Shown piece after piece: positions 1 through 8,339 of a DNA stretch of 47,885 bases. Numbering within the stretch: the stretch's first letter is position 1; every line of letters begins with the position of its first letter. The position numbers and the translations under genes were made by a program. This DNA is from an uncultured Clostridia bacterium (GTDB lineage Bacteria > Bacillota > Clostridia > Christensenellales > Pumilibacteraceae), in assembly GCA_947589465.1 (NCBI GenBank), contig CANQAE010000006.1, forward strand, positions 1 through 47,885, written 5' to 3'. The notes beneath the pieces were generated by a model. That model searched no databases, was not told where the DNA came from, and saw only the letters and a list, made by a program, of their open reading frames with translations.

Positions 1-397
1 CAATCGTGATCATTACCATAATAACACAACTTTCCCAATCCCCGTACCATTCAGCCCATTCTTCATATGTATCGGCGCAAAATATATCCATACGCTGTTT
101 AGCACATTCTTCTTCCGATATAACCATAACTGTTCCGATTTTACCATGATCAACTATTGCATACGCATAAAAAGTTTTGTTTGCCTCAAAATCCACATTG
201 CCGTCGGAAAGTAGCATAGCGACACCAATACTTTTGATTGCACTTTGGTTAGAATTAAAAACCGCCTCTTTCGCTCTATCAAAAGCGCCAACGAATAGTG
301 GAATAGCAATCGCCGCCAACACTGCGATAATTGCGACAACTATCAAAATTTCGGCAAGCGTAAAGCCTTTCTTGTTTTTCTTTACTTTAACTGTCAT
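1..397 (-). CDS. prepilin-like protein with type IV N-terminal methylation motif (partial)
   Basis: The gene starts at 397 with ATG behind an AAAGGAG site and stays open for 132 codons to the left edge, so the C-terminus is missing. The N-terminus is a short basic leader ending in K-K-G, then F-T-L-A-E and about 20 hydrophobic residues. This is the classic class III signal: cleavage expected between G11 and F12, with the conserved glutamate at position 5 of the mature protein. The family comprises pilins and pseudopilins of type IV pili, type II secretion and competence systems, processed by a PilD-type peptidase at the membrane. The visible globular part is acidic and rich in Tyr and Trp and is not diagnostic. 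No pilus ATPase or platform gene is in the window, so the specific machine is unknown. Confidence 0.85.
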   Translation of the reverse strand, partial: MTVKVKKNKKGFTLAEILIVVAIIAVLAAIAIPLFVGAFDRAKEAVFNSNQSAIKSIGVAMLLSDGNVDFEANKTFYAYAIVDHGKIGTVMVISEEECAKQRMDIFCADTYEEWAEWYGDWESCVIMVMITI

Positions 398-430
398 TTT
401 TCTTTCTCCTTTTTCAATATAAGTACGCAA

Positions 431-459
431 ATTATAATAATTTTTTGCTCGGTTGTAAT
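431..459 (-). promoter_or_regulatory. promoter candidate for the prepilin gene
   Basis: On the minus strand a perfect TATAAT (436-431) lies 17 nt after TTACAA (459-454). It is about 35 nt upstream of the prepilin start codon. The -35 match is only moderate. Confidence 0.5.
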
Positions 460-460
460 T

Positions 461-501
461 GATTTAACTTTTTTATTATTATTTTAATAATAAAGTTAAT
501 C
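461..501. repeat. AT-rich inverted repeat
   Basis: Two arms, each a GATT-AACTTT segment plus a TATTATTA segment, face each other around a TTTTAA centre. The left arm has three extra T residues. It lies between divergent genes, just upstream of the prepilin -35 box. It could be an operator or a weak terminator; no function is assigned. The rest of 502-652 shows nothing I can name. Confidence 0.55.
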
Positions 502-652
502 AACTGCATAAAACCACATATTTGCCGTTCAATTGTTGTTATTTTTAATGAATTATATAACAATGTATTATCCACATACTTCAATATGAAGACGTATTTT
601 TGTACCCTCGGCGGACTGTATAATAATATCTTTGGTACGATTTCCGCCTCGC

Positions 653-681
653 TTGCGTTTCCCCTGCTTTTATAGTATAAT
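653..681 (+). promoter_or_regulatory. promoter for the radical SAM gene
   Basis: A perfect TATAAT (676-681) follows TTGCGT (653-658) at 17 nt, 38 nt upstream of the chosen start codon. Confidence 0.55.
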
Positions 682-718
682 TGTAGCGATAAAAAGTAAT
701 CGAAAAGGAGATTTGGCG

Positions 719-1597
719 ATGATTGTCAAATTTATCGATACGAAAAATGTAATAACAAAGTCGAATTTGCCTGTATGCGATTTTTCGGTAAACCCGTATA
801 CCGGTTGCGAACATGCCTGCAAATACTGTTATGCTTCTTTTATGAAACGCTTCACGGGGCACACAGAAGAATGGGGCGCGTTCCTCGATATTAAAGATTG
901 GGGCAATATATATAATCCCGAAAAATACAAGGGCAAAGAACTGTTTATTGGCTCGGTCACAGATCCGTATCAACCTGCGGAAGAAAAATACAAACGCACA
1001 CGCTCCCTCTTGGAACAACTTCAAGGTAGCGGCGCGGTCATTTCGATAGCAACGAAGTCCGACCTCATTTTGCGCGATCTTGATCTTATAAAAACTTTCC
1101 CCGACGCAAGAGTGTCATGGTCGATAAATACGCTCGACGAAAATTTCAAAAACGATATGGACGGAGCAGTCAGCATAACTCGCCGCATTTCGGCGATGAA
1201 AGAGTTCCATAACGCAGGCGTTCGCACTACTTGTTTTATATCGCCGATATTTCCCGAAATAACCGACATAAAAGCAATAATAAAAGAAACAAAAAACTTT
1301 TGCAATCTGGTTTGGCTCGAAAATCTTAACCTGCGCGGCAACTATAAACCCGTTATACTCAGTTATATAGCCGACAAATATCCGAACCTCTTGCCGCTTT
1401 ACAAGGCAATTTACACAAAAAACGACAGAACTTATTGGACGGCGCTCGACGCGGAAATGCGTCGGTTTTGTGCATTGGAAAATTTGCCGTACATTCGCGA
1501 TGACGACAGTATGCGCCGCCCGTTTGACGCGCCGCCTATCGTGGTAAATTATTTTTTTCACGAGCAAGTAAAGAAGTCGGCAAAGGGAAAAGCATAA
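719..1597 (+). CDS. SPL-type radical SAM protein (COG1533-like)
   Basis: 292 aa. The ATG at 719 is chosen over upstream in-frame codons because AAAAGGAG (704-710) sits 8 nt before it and the radical SAM signature then falls near the N-terminus. The motif N-P-Y-T-G-C-E-H-A-C-K-Y-C-Y gives cysteines C30, C34 and C37 (CX3CX2C), the ligands of the [4Fe-4S] cluster that cleaves S-adenosylmethionine. The G-S-V-T-D-P-Y-Q-P-x-E segment and the later P-I-F-P-E-I-T segment are typical of the group related to spore photoproduct lyase. The length (about 290) suits the short COG1533 proteins of unknown substrate rather than bona fide SplB (about 340). It is monocistronic with its own promoter. The reaction is not predictable. 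Confidence 0.85.
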   Translation: MIVKFIDTKNVITKSNLPVCDFSVNPYTGCEHACKYCYASFMKRFTGHTEEWGAFLDIKDWGNIYNPEKYKGKELFIGSVTDPYQPAEEKYKRTRSLLEQLQGSGAVISIATKSDLILRDLDLIKTFPDARVSWSINTLDENFKNDMDGAVSITRRISAMKEFHNAGVRTTCFISPIFPEITDIKAIIKETKNFCNLVWLENLNLRGNYKPVILSYIADKYPNLLPLYKAIYTKNDRTYWTALDAEMRRFCALENLPYIRDDDSMRRPFDAPPIVVNYFFHEQVKKSAKGKA

Positions 1598-1694
1598 TAC
1601 CGCGTTTTTACAGTTGATAATTTTCGCAAAACTACGCCGCCGTTCCCTTTTGGTTTGTACTTCAAAAAAATTTTTTCGTAAAAAAGTTTACATA

Positions 1695-1723
1695 ATGACA
1701 AAACGATTTTTATAGTTTATTAT
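1695..1723 (+). promoter_or_regulatory. promoter for rubrerythrin
   Basis: ATGACA (1695-1700), a 17-nt spacer, then TATTAT (1718-1723); each box matches consensus at 5 of 6 positions. The -10 lies in an AT-rich stretch (ATAGTTTATTATTAT) that only loosely resembles a PerR box, so peroxide control is possible but not shown. Confidence 0.6.
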
Positions 1724-1755
1724 TATGGTACCATTTTATTCAAAGGAGAAAAATC

Positions 1756-2301
1756 ATGGAGAAAAAACACCCATATGTCGGCACACAAACCGAAAAGAAC
1801 TTACTCGCCGCATTCGCAGGCGAATCGCAAGCGCGAAACAAGTACACCTACTTCGCTTCCGTCGCAAAGAAAGAAGGCTACGAACAGATTTCGGCGATCT
1901 TCTCGAAGACCGCAGATAACGAAAAAGAACACGCAAAACTGTGGCTGAAAGAACTCAAAGGCATAGGCGACACTGCCGAAAATCTCAAAGCCGCCGCCGA
2001 CGGCGAAAATTACGAATGGACGGATATGTATGAAGAATTCGCGGTTACAGCCGAGCGCGAAGGCTTTACGACACTCGCAAAAAAGTTCCGCATGGTCGCC
2101 GCTATCGAAAAGCACCACGAGGAACGTTACCGCGCCCTTCTTCGCAATATCGAAACGTCGCAAGTGTTTGAAAAAAGTTCGGTCAAAGTTTGGGAATGTC
2201 GCAACTGCGGTCATATCGTGGTAGGCACGGCGGCGCCCGAAGTTTGCCCCGTCTGCAATCATCCGCAAAGTTACTTCGAAATAAGCGAAACAAACTATTG
2301 A
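1756..2301 (+). CDS. rbr: rubrerythrin
   Basis: 181 aa, a normal length. It is a non-haem di-iron peroxidase that reduces hydrogen peroxide in the cytoplasm of anaerobes using electrons from rubredoxin/NADH systems. The N-terminal four-helix ferritin-like domain carries the E-rich metal motifs (E23 in A-G-E-S-Q-A; the N-E-K-E-H segment; the [10 protein letters not shown] segment). The C-terminal rubredoxin-like domain has C148-X2-C151 and C164-X2-C167. The start codon follows AAAGGAG by 7 nt. It is a single-gene unit with its own promoter and ends 47 nt before a strong hairpin terminator. The order ferritin-like then rubredoxin is that of classical rubrerythrin, not reverse rubrerythrin. Confidence 0.96.
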   Translation: MEKKHPYVGTQTEKNLLAAFAGESQARNKYTYFASVAKKEGYEQISAIFSKTADNEKEHAKLWLKELKGIGDTAENLKAAADGENYEWTDMYEEFAVTAEREGFTTLAKKFRMVAAIEKHHEERYRALLRNIETSQVFEKSSVKVWECRNCGHIVVGTAAPEVCPVCNHPQSYFEISETNY

Positions 2302-2348
2302 TTTACGCGCGTTTTGCGCACCTGTATACGAAAAAACCAAATTTTAAG

Positions 2349-2382
2349 AAAAACGGTCCGAATATTTTTTCGAACCGTTTTT
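2349..2382. terminator. bidirectional terminator between rbr and yfbR
   Basis: A 14-bp stem with one mismatch (AAAAACGGTCCGAA with TTCGAACCGTTTTT) is flanked by A-rich and T-rich tracts. It can end both the rubrerythrin transcript and the converging yfbR transcript. Confidence 0.85.
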
Positions 2383-2408
2383 GTTTTTCGCGTCGTTTTT
2401 TCGGCGTA

Positions 2409-2987
2409 TCATTCCGCCTGCAATTTATCCAAGGTAAGGTAAAACGCCTCAATAAAATTCTCCTTGAAATATTTTACGCATTCCATTTCCGCGCCGTCCA
2501 CCGATTTACCTATGCTTTCGATGGCGCTGTTGAATTCGGGATTGCCCGCCTCTATTTCCTCTATGCATTTGATATAGGCGGCAAGTTTGTCGGCGTACTT
2601 TACGACCTTATATTCGTCGCTCTTTTTGTCAACGATATAGCCTTCGAGTTCTTCGGCAAGAACGGGCGGAAGTTGGCGTATGATCTTTTGTTCAGCCTCG
2701 CGTTCCAATTGCTTGTACGCGTCGGTAATGCCGTTGTTGAAATATTTTATCGGCGTTGGCAGATCGCCCGTTATGACTTCGCTCGTTTCGTGATAAAGCG
2801 CAATGACGGCGGCGCGATCGGCGTCGAGTTTACCGCCGAAAAGTTTGTTTTGAATAATGCAAAGCGAATGTGCAAGCAAAGCCACGCAATGCGAATGTTC
2901 GGCTACGTTCTCGTTGAAATAACTGCGCATCAGGCTCCACCTGTTTATATACCTCATTCGATGCAGGAAAGCGTAAAATTTATACAT
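2409..2987 (-). CDS. yfbR: YfbR-family 5'-deoxynucleotidase (HD superfamily)
   Basis: 192 aa. The sequence follows E. coli YfbR almost end to end: the I-N-R-W-x-L-M-R opening, the N-V-A-E-H-S block (H31), the Y-H-E-T-S-E-V-I-T-G-D-L-P-T-P-I-K-Y-F-N block (H66, E67) and V-K-Y-A-D-K-L-A-A-Y (D133). Known family members dephosphorylate deoxynucleoside 5'-monophosphates using a divalent metal held by H, HD and D residues. Here the aspartate of the HD pair is replaced by glutamate (E67), a conservative change that may still bind metal. The gene is last in an operon with transketolase (4 nt away) and a hexose phosphomutase, and ends at the terminator at 2349-2382. Confidence 0.88.
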   Translation of the reverse strand: MYKFYAFLHRMRYINRWSLMRSYFNENVAEHSHCVALLAHSLCIIQNKLFGGKLDADRAAVIALYHETSEVITGDLPTPIKYFNNGITDAYKQLEREAEQKIIRQLPPVLAEELEGYIVDKKSDEYKVVKYADKLAAYIKCIEEIEAGNPEFNSAIESIGKSVDGAEMECVKYFKENFIEAFYLTLDKLQAE

Positions 2988-2991
2988 AAAT

Positions 2992-4968
2992 TTACTTCCT
3001 TTCCGCTCTTTTTATTGTTTTTTCGGTCACGTCCGCAACGTTTTGCGCCGTGAAGCCGTAATACGCGAAAAGTTTCTTTGCGGGCGCCGACATTCCGAAC
3101 GTATCCATACATACGCAAGCGCCGTCAAGTCCTACGTACTTGCCCCACGACAAGGACGAAGCCGCTTCGACTGCGACACGGGCGCGAACCGAATGCGGCA
3201 ACACGCTCTCTTTGTATTCGTCGCTCTGCTTTTCGAACAGTCTGAAACACGGCATCGATACGACTCTTACCTTTATTCCGCGTTCAAGCAGCAGTTTTTG
3301 CGCTTCGATAGCCGTGCTCACTTCCGAACCCGTTGCCATGATTATGCCCTCGAAATCCTTGCAATCGCTTATTACATATCCGCCCATCTTCGCCTTTTCG
3401 CCCGAACCCGTCAAAAGCGGAAGATCTTGCCTCGATTCGACGATACATGTCGGGCAATCGGCTTTTACGGCTTCGATGAAAGCCGCCGCCGTTTCTTTCG
3501 CGTCGGCGGGACGGAATACGTTGAGGTCGGGCATCGCGCGAAGTCCCGAAAGGTGTTCTATCGGTTGATGCGTGGGACCGTCCTCGCCCACTCCTATGCT
3601 GTCGTGCGTAAAAATATAGATTATCGGCAAATGCATAAGCGCGCTCATCCTGATAGCGTTCTTCATATAGTCGCTGAATGCGAAAAACGTGGATACGTAT
3701 GTCCTGAATCCGCCGTGCAAATGTATGCCGTTGGCTATTGCCGCCATTGCGTGTTCGCGGATACCGTAGTGAATATATCTTCCCGTTTCGTCCGCTTTGC
3801 CGAATTCGCCTTTACCGTTGAGCGTAGTAAGATTGGACGGACCGAGATCCGCCGAACCGCCCACGAGCGACGGGATCATATCCGCCAACTTATTGAGCAC
3901 TATATTGCCCGCCTTGCGCGTAGACACGGCGGAGTCGAATTTGTAAAGTTCGGCTTCGTCTATATCTATCTTTCCGTCGAGGTCGCGCATGAACGCCTCG
4001 TAGTCGGCGGGATATTTTGCCTTATAGGCTTTAAGTTTGTTGTCGTATTCGGCGCTGTTACGAGCAAGTTTTTTTGTGATCTCTTTGTAGAAATTTCTCA
4101 CTTCTTCGGGAACTTCGAATGAGTCGTATTCGTAGCCGAGCGCCTTTTTCGTCGCAGCCACTCCCTCCGCGCCAAGAGGAGAACCGTGACACGACGCCAT
4201 GCCCGCTTTTGGCGATGCATATCCTATCTGCGTCTTTACGATTATGATCGAAGGTTTGTTCTTCTCCGCTTTCGCTTCCTCGATCGCCTTGCCGATAGCA
4301 TCGATATCTTCGCCGTTTTCGACGCGCAACACCTGCCAGCCCATGGCTTCGTGGCGTTTGCCGACGTCCTCGCCGAACGTAATTTCTATGTTGCCCTCTA
4401 TCGTAATGTCGTTTTTATCGTAAAGGAGAATAAGTTTGCCGAGTCCCAGCGTACCCGCAAGCGACGCCGCCTCGTATGAGATCCCCTCCTGCAAACAACC
4501 GTCGCCCGTAAAAGCATACGTATAATGGTCTACGATCTTTATGTCGGGCTTATTGTACTTTGCGGCAAGCATCTTTTCGGCAATTGCGAACCCTACCGCA
4601 TTGGCTATTCCCTGACCGAGCGGTCCCGTCGAAGTTTCTACGCCCGGACAAACTTTGTATTCGGGGTGACCCGTCGTTATCGAGCCGAACTGCCTGAAAT
4701 TTTCGAGGTCATCTATGCTCACATCGTAACCGAACAGATGAAGCGCCGCATACAGTAGCGCCGAACCGTGTCCCGCCGACAGCACAAACCTGTCCCTGTC
4801 CGCAAAAACGGGGTGGGTTGGGTCGTGTTTCATATGGTTTGCAAACAATTCGTACACCATGGGAGCGGCTCCCAATGGAAGTCCCGGATGCCCGCTCTTT
4901 GCTTTTTCGATTTCTTCGATCGACAATACGCGCATAGCGCTTATTGCCATTTGTTCACTCTTGTTCAC
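2992..4968 (-). CDS. tkt: transketolase
   Basis: 658 aa, full length. It transfers two-carbon ketol units between sugar phosphates in the cytoplasm (non-oxidative pentose phosphate pathway) with thiamine diphosphate and a divalent metal. Visible marks: the S-G-H-P-G-L-P-L-G-A N-terminal motif, the G-D-G-C-L-Q-E-G ... N-D cofactor motif (around residues 155-186), C-H-G-S-P-L-G, G-G-S-A-D-L in the pyrimidine domain and H-D-S-I-G-V-G-E-D-G-P-T-H-Q-P-I-E, then the C-terminal transketolase domain. The start is GTG at 4968 with AAGGAG 9 nt upstream. It sits between the phosphomutase (13 nt upstream) and yfbR (4 nt downstream), so the three are probably co-transcribed. Nothing looks damaged. Confidence 0.97.
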   Translation of the reverse strand: MNKSEQMAISAMRVLSIEEIEKAKSGHPGLPLGAAPMVYELFANHMKHDPTHPVFADRDRFVLSAGHGSALLYAALHLFGYDVSIDDLENFRQFGSITTGHPEYKVCPGVETSTGPLGQGIANAVGFAIAEKMLAAKYNKPDIKIVDHYTYAFTGDGCLQEGISYEAASLAGTLGLGKLILLYDKNDITIEGNIEITFGEDVGKRHEAMGWQVLRVENGEDIDAIGKAIEEAKAEKNKPSIIIVKTQIGYASPKAGMASCHGSPLGAEGVAATKKALGYEYDSFEVPEEVRNFYKEITKKLARNSAEYDNKLKAYKAKYPADYEAFMRDLDGKIDIDEAELYKFDSAVSTRKAGNIVLNKLADMIPSLVGGSADLGPSNLTTLNGKGEFGKADETGRYIHYGIREHAMAAIANGIHLHGGFRTYVSTFFAFSDYMKNAIRMSALMHLPIIYIFTHDSIGVGEDGPTHQPIEHLSGLRAMPDLNVFRPADAKETAAAFIEAVKADCPTCIVESRQDLPLLTGSGEKAKMGGYVISDCKDFEGIIMATGSEVSTAIEAQKLLLERGIKVRVVSMPCFRLFEKQSDEYKESVLPHSVRARVAVEAASSLSWGKYVGLDGACVCMDTFGMSAPAKKLFAYYGFTAQNVADVTEKTIKRAERK

Positions 4969-4981
4969 TGCAATATTCTCC

Positions 4982-6445
4982 TTATTTATCTTTTTGATTT
5001 TTCAATTTTTCGAGATTGGCCAAATCGAGTCCGTACGGCGAAAGAAATTCAACGAGCAGTCCCGCCGTTTTGCTCAGCCCGCCGCGAACGTCGCACTCGA
5101 TATTTATCGGTATTATGGGGTCGTGAACGCTCATACGCGCCATAAAAAATCCCCACTCGGTATTTGCGCGCACGCCTTCGTAAGACTTCTTCAAGTCGAA
5201 ATTGTCCTTCGCCCACAGTTCCATATCGGCGAGGACTTTTTGACCTTTGATTTTCCAATCGTCGCCCGTAAGTTTTATGCGCACTTCCGCTTCTTCCACA
5301 GGCTGAGCAAGGTCGCTTATGAGCGATTCTATATCTTTACTCTGCCTTTTGAGTTCGACGGCTTTTATGAGCAACTTGACGGCGAGATAAGCCCCGTCGT
5401 CCAAAAAATAATTTTCGGCGAAAGCGGCGTGTCCCGAAGTTTCTATGGCGAGCGGAACGTTATTGCCCTGCGCCGTAAGATCGCACGCGAAATCTATGAC
5501 GTTGCGATATCCGCGCTTGTAACGGATATGCTTGCCTCCCCTACGCTCTATGAACTTCGTCAGTCCGTCGCTCGTAACCGAGTCGGTAACAATGTACGCG
5601 CCCTTATGCTGTTCGAGCAAAATAGCCGAAATGAGCGCTATCAATCTGTTGCGGTTGATTTCCGCGCCCGACGAAGTGACGATCGCGCTTCGGTCTACGT
5701 CGGTATCGAATATAATGCCAAGATCCGCCCCGACTTCTTTGACGCGTTTCGAAATGCTGTCCATAGCCTGCTTATCTTCGGGATTTGGCTTATGGAACGG
5801 AAAATTTCCGTTCGGTTCGAGATATTGCGAACCGCTCACGTCTGCTCCGAGCGGCGCAAGGATCCTGTCGGCGAAAAATCCGCCCGCGCCGTTGCCCGCG
5901 TCTACGACAATCGAAAATCCGTGCAGTCCGCTTGGCAGATATTGCAAAATTTTGGTCTTTATCGTTTCGCAGTACAGTCCCAAAAAGTCACCCTTTTTCG
6001 TTTCGCCCTTGCCAAAAAGCCTCTTGCCTTCGTTTGCATATTCGAGCACGGTGGCAAGTTCGGCGGAAGAAAGTCCCCCCTTGGGTGTAAAAAATTTAAG
6101 TCCGTTTTTGTCCGCGGGGTGGTGGCTTGCCGTAACCATTATGCTGCCACCGCACTGCGTTTCGGGATACACGGTCATCATAAACATGGACGGCGTGGAA
6201 CACATTCCGCAGTCGTACACTTCGCAACCGCAAGTAACGAGCGCGTCTATCGCGGCGCCACATAGCGTTTCGCCCGTAAGTCTGCTGTCGCGCCCCACTC
6301 CCACCTTTAACGAAAATCCGTTTTCGCCGAGCCAGAAGGCGAACGCCGAGGCGATATCGCTTACTGCGGCGGCGGTGAGAACGGCTTCCGTCCCCATTGC
6401 CGTACCTCTTACGTCCGTTCCGCTTTTAAGTTGAAGATAATCCAT
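4982..6445 (-). CDS. phosphomannomutase/phosphoglucomutase
   Basis: 487 aa alpha-D-phosphohexomutase. The family isomerises hexose 6-phosphate and 1-phosphate through a phosphoserine. Landmarks in order: S-G-T-D-V-R-G (8-14), the catalytic loop T-A-S-H-H-P (105-110, phosphoserine S107; the usual sequence is TASHNP), the metal loop D-T-D-V-D-R (247-252), the sugar-recognition loop E-T-S-G-H (335-339), and a C-terminal phosphate-binding domain (R-A-N-T-E-W-G near residue 430). The C-terminal part resembles the PMM/PGM type more than GlmM, which carries a G-E-Q-S-G-H loop. First gene of the operon with tkt and yfbR. The ATG follows CGGAG. The exact sugar preference cannot be read from the sequence. 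Confidence 0.9.
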   Translation of the reverse strand: MDYLQLKSGTDVRGTAMGTEAVLTAAAVSDIASAFAFWLGENGFSLKVGVGRDSRLTGETLCGAAIDALVTCGCEVYDCGMCSTPSMFMMTVYPETQCGGSIMVTASHHPADKNGLKFFTPKGGLSSAELATVLEYANEGKRLFGKGETKKGDFLGLYCETIKTKILQYLPSGLHGFSIVVDAGNGAGGFFADRILAPLGADVSGSQYLEPNGNFPFHKPNPEDKQAMDSISKRVKEVGADLGIIFDTDVDRSAIVTSSGAEINRNRLIALISAILLEQHKGAYIVTDSVTSDGLTKFIERRGGKHIRYKRGYRNVIDFACDLTAQGNNVPLAIETSGHAAFAENYFLDDGAYLAVKLLIKAVELKRQSKDIESLISDLAQPVEEAEVRIKLTGDDWKIKGQKVLADMELWAKDNFDLKKSYEGVRANTEWGFFMARMSVHDPIIPINIECDVRGGLSKTAGLLVEFLSPYGLDLANLEKLKNQKDK

Positions 6446-6503
6446 AACAAAACTCCGTTATATTATTCTTTCGGCGACTTGCGACGAAAAACACATTACA
6501 GAC

Positions 6504-6532
6504 AATATAACATAAATCAAAAAATTTTACAA
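6504..6532 (-). promoter_or_regulatory. promoter for the phosphomutase-tkt-yfbR operon
   Basis: TTGTAA (6532-6527), 17-nt spacer, TATATT (6509-6504) on the minus strand, about 58 nt upstream of the phosphomutase start and divergent from the nadE promoter. Confidence 0.5.
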
Positions 6533-6551
6533 GTTATTATGGGTCAAAAGT

Positions 6552-6580
6552 TTGAGTTTTTGGACGTTATATGCTAAAAT
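6552..6580 (+). promoter_or_regulatory. promoter for nadE
   Basis: TTGAGT (6552-6557), exactly 17 nt, then TAAAAT (6575-6580), 20 nt before the chosen nadE start. An ATG at 6571 overlaps the -10 region and so cannot be the translation start of this transcript. Confidence 0.65.
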
Positions 6581-6600
6581 ATTTCAGAGGAGATTTTCAT

Positions 6601-8235
6601 ATGTCGATTATCGTAGCACTCTGCACGCCGACAATAAAACCGGGTGCGGTAAAATCAAATACGCAAAGCATAAAAGATTGCATAACAAAAGCCAAAAAAG
6701 CGGACGTTATTGTGTTTCCCCGCCTCGCATTGACGGGCGCGACTTGCGGAAGCATGTACTCCTTCCCCATTTTGTGCCTCGCCGCGAAAAAGGCGCTCGA
6801 CGAAATAGCCGCCTTTACTTCCAAAACGGTAATCGTCGGCTTGCCGTTCGAAAACGGCGGCAAAGTTTTTGACACAACGGCGCTCATTCGGGACGGAAAG
6901 GCGGAACTGTTTTGTATGCCGCGCGGCTGGACGAACGCGGACGACAACTACATCGAGTACGGTAGCGATACCGTGCCATGTTTCGAAACGGAAGGTTTGA
7001 AGATCGGGATCGCACCCGACGCCGAAAAGACGGACGCGGACGTTACGGTTATCCCGACAGCATACCCATGCTACCTCGGCGAAAAACAAAACAAAATAAA
7101 CGAACTCATCGCTCTGCCCGCGGCTATTTCGGTCAGCGCGGGAAAAGGCGAATCGGTAAGCGGCAAAATAATGAGCGGCGACAAAATAGTTTGCGTCAAC
7201 GGCAAACTCGAAGAATACGGCGGTTATGACGAAGAAATCGTATACGCAAAGATAGGAAAAGTAAAAAGCGGCGGCATGGGTCGCGAAAACCGCCCTCTTT
7301 CGTTTGTTCCGCTAAATGGCGACGAATGCGACGAGATCTATGATATTATGGGGCGCGGGATAACCAACCGAATGAACGAAATAGGCACAAACAGCGTCAT
7401 ACTCGGATTGAGCGGCGGTCTTGATTCGACAAACGTACTGCTTGCCGCCGTATTAACATTCGAAAAGTACAAACTCGACAAGAAAAACATTATTTGCGTA
7501 ACAATGCGCGGCGACGGCTCGACGCAACGAACTCAGGACAACGCTTCCGCTCTCATCGAGGCGTTCAAAGTCACCGGCATAAACGTCCCGATAGACAGCG
7601 CCGTCGCTCTCCACCTGCGCTCGATAAGACACGACGCGAAAGACGTTGTATACGAAAACGCTCAGGCGCGCGAGCGTACTCAAATTTTGCTCGACCTTTC
7701 AAACAAATACAACGCCCTCATGCTCGGCACGGGGGATCTATCCGAAATTTGTCTCGGCTGGTCCACTTTCGGCGGCGATCAACTCAGTCAATACAATCCC
7801 AACTGCTCGCTTACGAAAACCGCGATAAGAACTTTGCTTTCGCGCTACACCGAAAGCAGGCATAACAACAAAGCGGCGGCGAAAATCATAGAGGATATAC
7901 TCGCCACGCCCATTTCGCCCGAACTCATTGCGGGGCAGCAAACAGAATCCATCCTCGGTCCTTACGAAGTACACGACTATTACATAAGCCAAATACTCGC
8001 CCAAAAACAAACGCCGAGTATCGTAGTGAAAAACGCGGCGGAAAAGTTCGGCATATCCGTAGACAACGCAAAAAAATATATGTCTACATTTCTCTCACGC
8101 CTGTTCAAATATCAATTCAAACGCAATTTCGGTCCCGACGGCGTGCGCTTGTTCGAATACGATCTGTACGGACTTACGATCCGTTCCGATTTCAGCCCAG
8201 AACTATGGCTAAACGACCTCGAAAACAGCCGTTGA
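6601..8235 (+). CDS. nadE: NAD+ synthetase with a degenerate glutaminase domain
   Basis: 544 aa. ATG 6601 follows AGAGGAG by 8 nt. Residues 1-225 are a nitrilase-fold glutaminase domain and residues 250-544 an NAD synthetase domain that adenylates nicotinate adenine dinucleotide and amidates it with ammonia. The synthetase part keeps the pyrophosphate loop S-G-G-L-D-S (271-276), A-R-E-R-T-Q-I-L and G-T-G-D-L-S-E-I-C-L-G-W. The glutaminase part keeps the framework (V-F-P-x-L-x-L-T-G-x-T-C-G) but not the Glu-Lys-Cys triad. The FPEL glutamate is R41, the VPK lysine aligns with R108, and the ICED cysteine aligns with D140. The domain is also shorter than in usual 630-aa forms. I infer an ammonia-dependent enzyme with an inactive glutaminase, or one supplied by another protein. 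The synthetase half is also divergent: M-R-G-D-G-S replaces the common M-P-G-F/Y-G motif. Confidence 0.9.
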   Translation: MSIIVALCTPTIKPGAVKSNTQSIKDCITKAKKADVIVFPRLALTGATCGSMYSFPILCLAAKKALDEIAAFTSKTVIVGLPFENGGKVFDTTALIRDGKAELFCMPRGWTNADDNYIEYGSDTVPCFETEGLKIGIAPDAEKTDADVTVIPTAYPCYLGEKQNKINELIALPAAISVSAGKGESVSGKIMSGDKIVCVNGKLEEYGGYDEEIVYAKIGKVKSGGMGRENRPLSFVPLNGDECDEIYDIMGRGITNRMNEIGTNSVILGLSGGLDSTNVLLAAVLTFEKYKLDKKNIICVTMRGDGSTQRTQDNASALIEAFKVTGINVPIDSAVALHLRSIRHDAKDVVYENAQARERTQILLDLSNKYNALMLGTGDLSEICLGWSTFGGDQLSQYNPNCSLTKTAIRTLLSRYTESRHNNKAAAKIIEDILATPISPELIAGQQTESILGPYEVHDYYISQILAQKQTPSIVVKNAAEKFGISVDNAKKYMSTFLSRLFKYQFKRNFGPDGVRLFEYDLYGLTIRSDFSPELWLNDLENSR

Positions 8236-8285
8236 CAAAAATTAAACGAAACGCGCGCATAAAAACATCGAATTTCGGCGCATAA

Positions 8286-8325
8286 AAATTCCCGTCCGAA
8301 TGTCATTGCATGCGGACGGGGATTT
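8286..8325. terminator. bidirectional terminator between nadE and the ABC permease
   Basis: Stem CCCGTCCG (8291-8298) pairs with CGGACGGG (8313-8320), extended by A/T pairs on both sides, with a T-rich tail on the plus strand and the mirror on the minus strand. Converging genes share it. Confidence 0.9.
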
Positions 8326-8339
8326 ATTTTTTTAAAACA

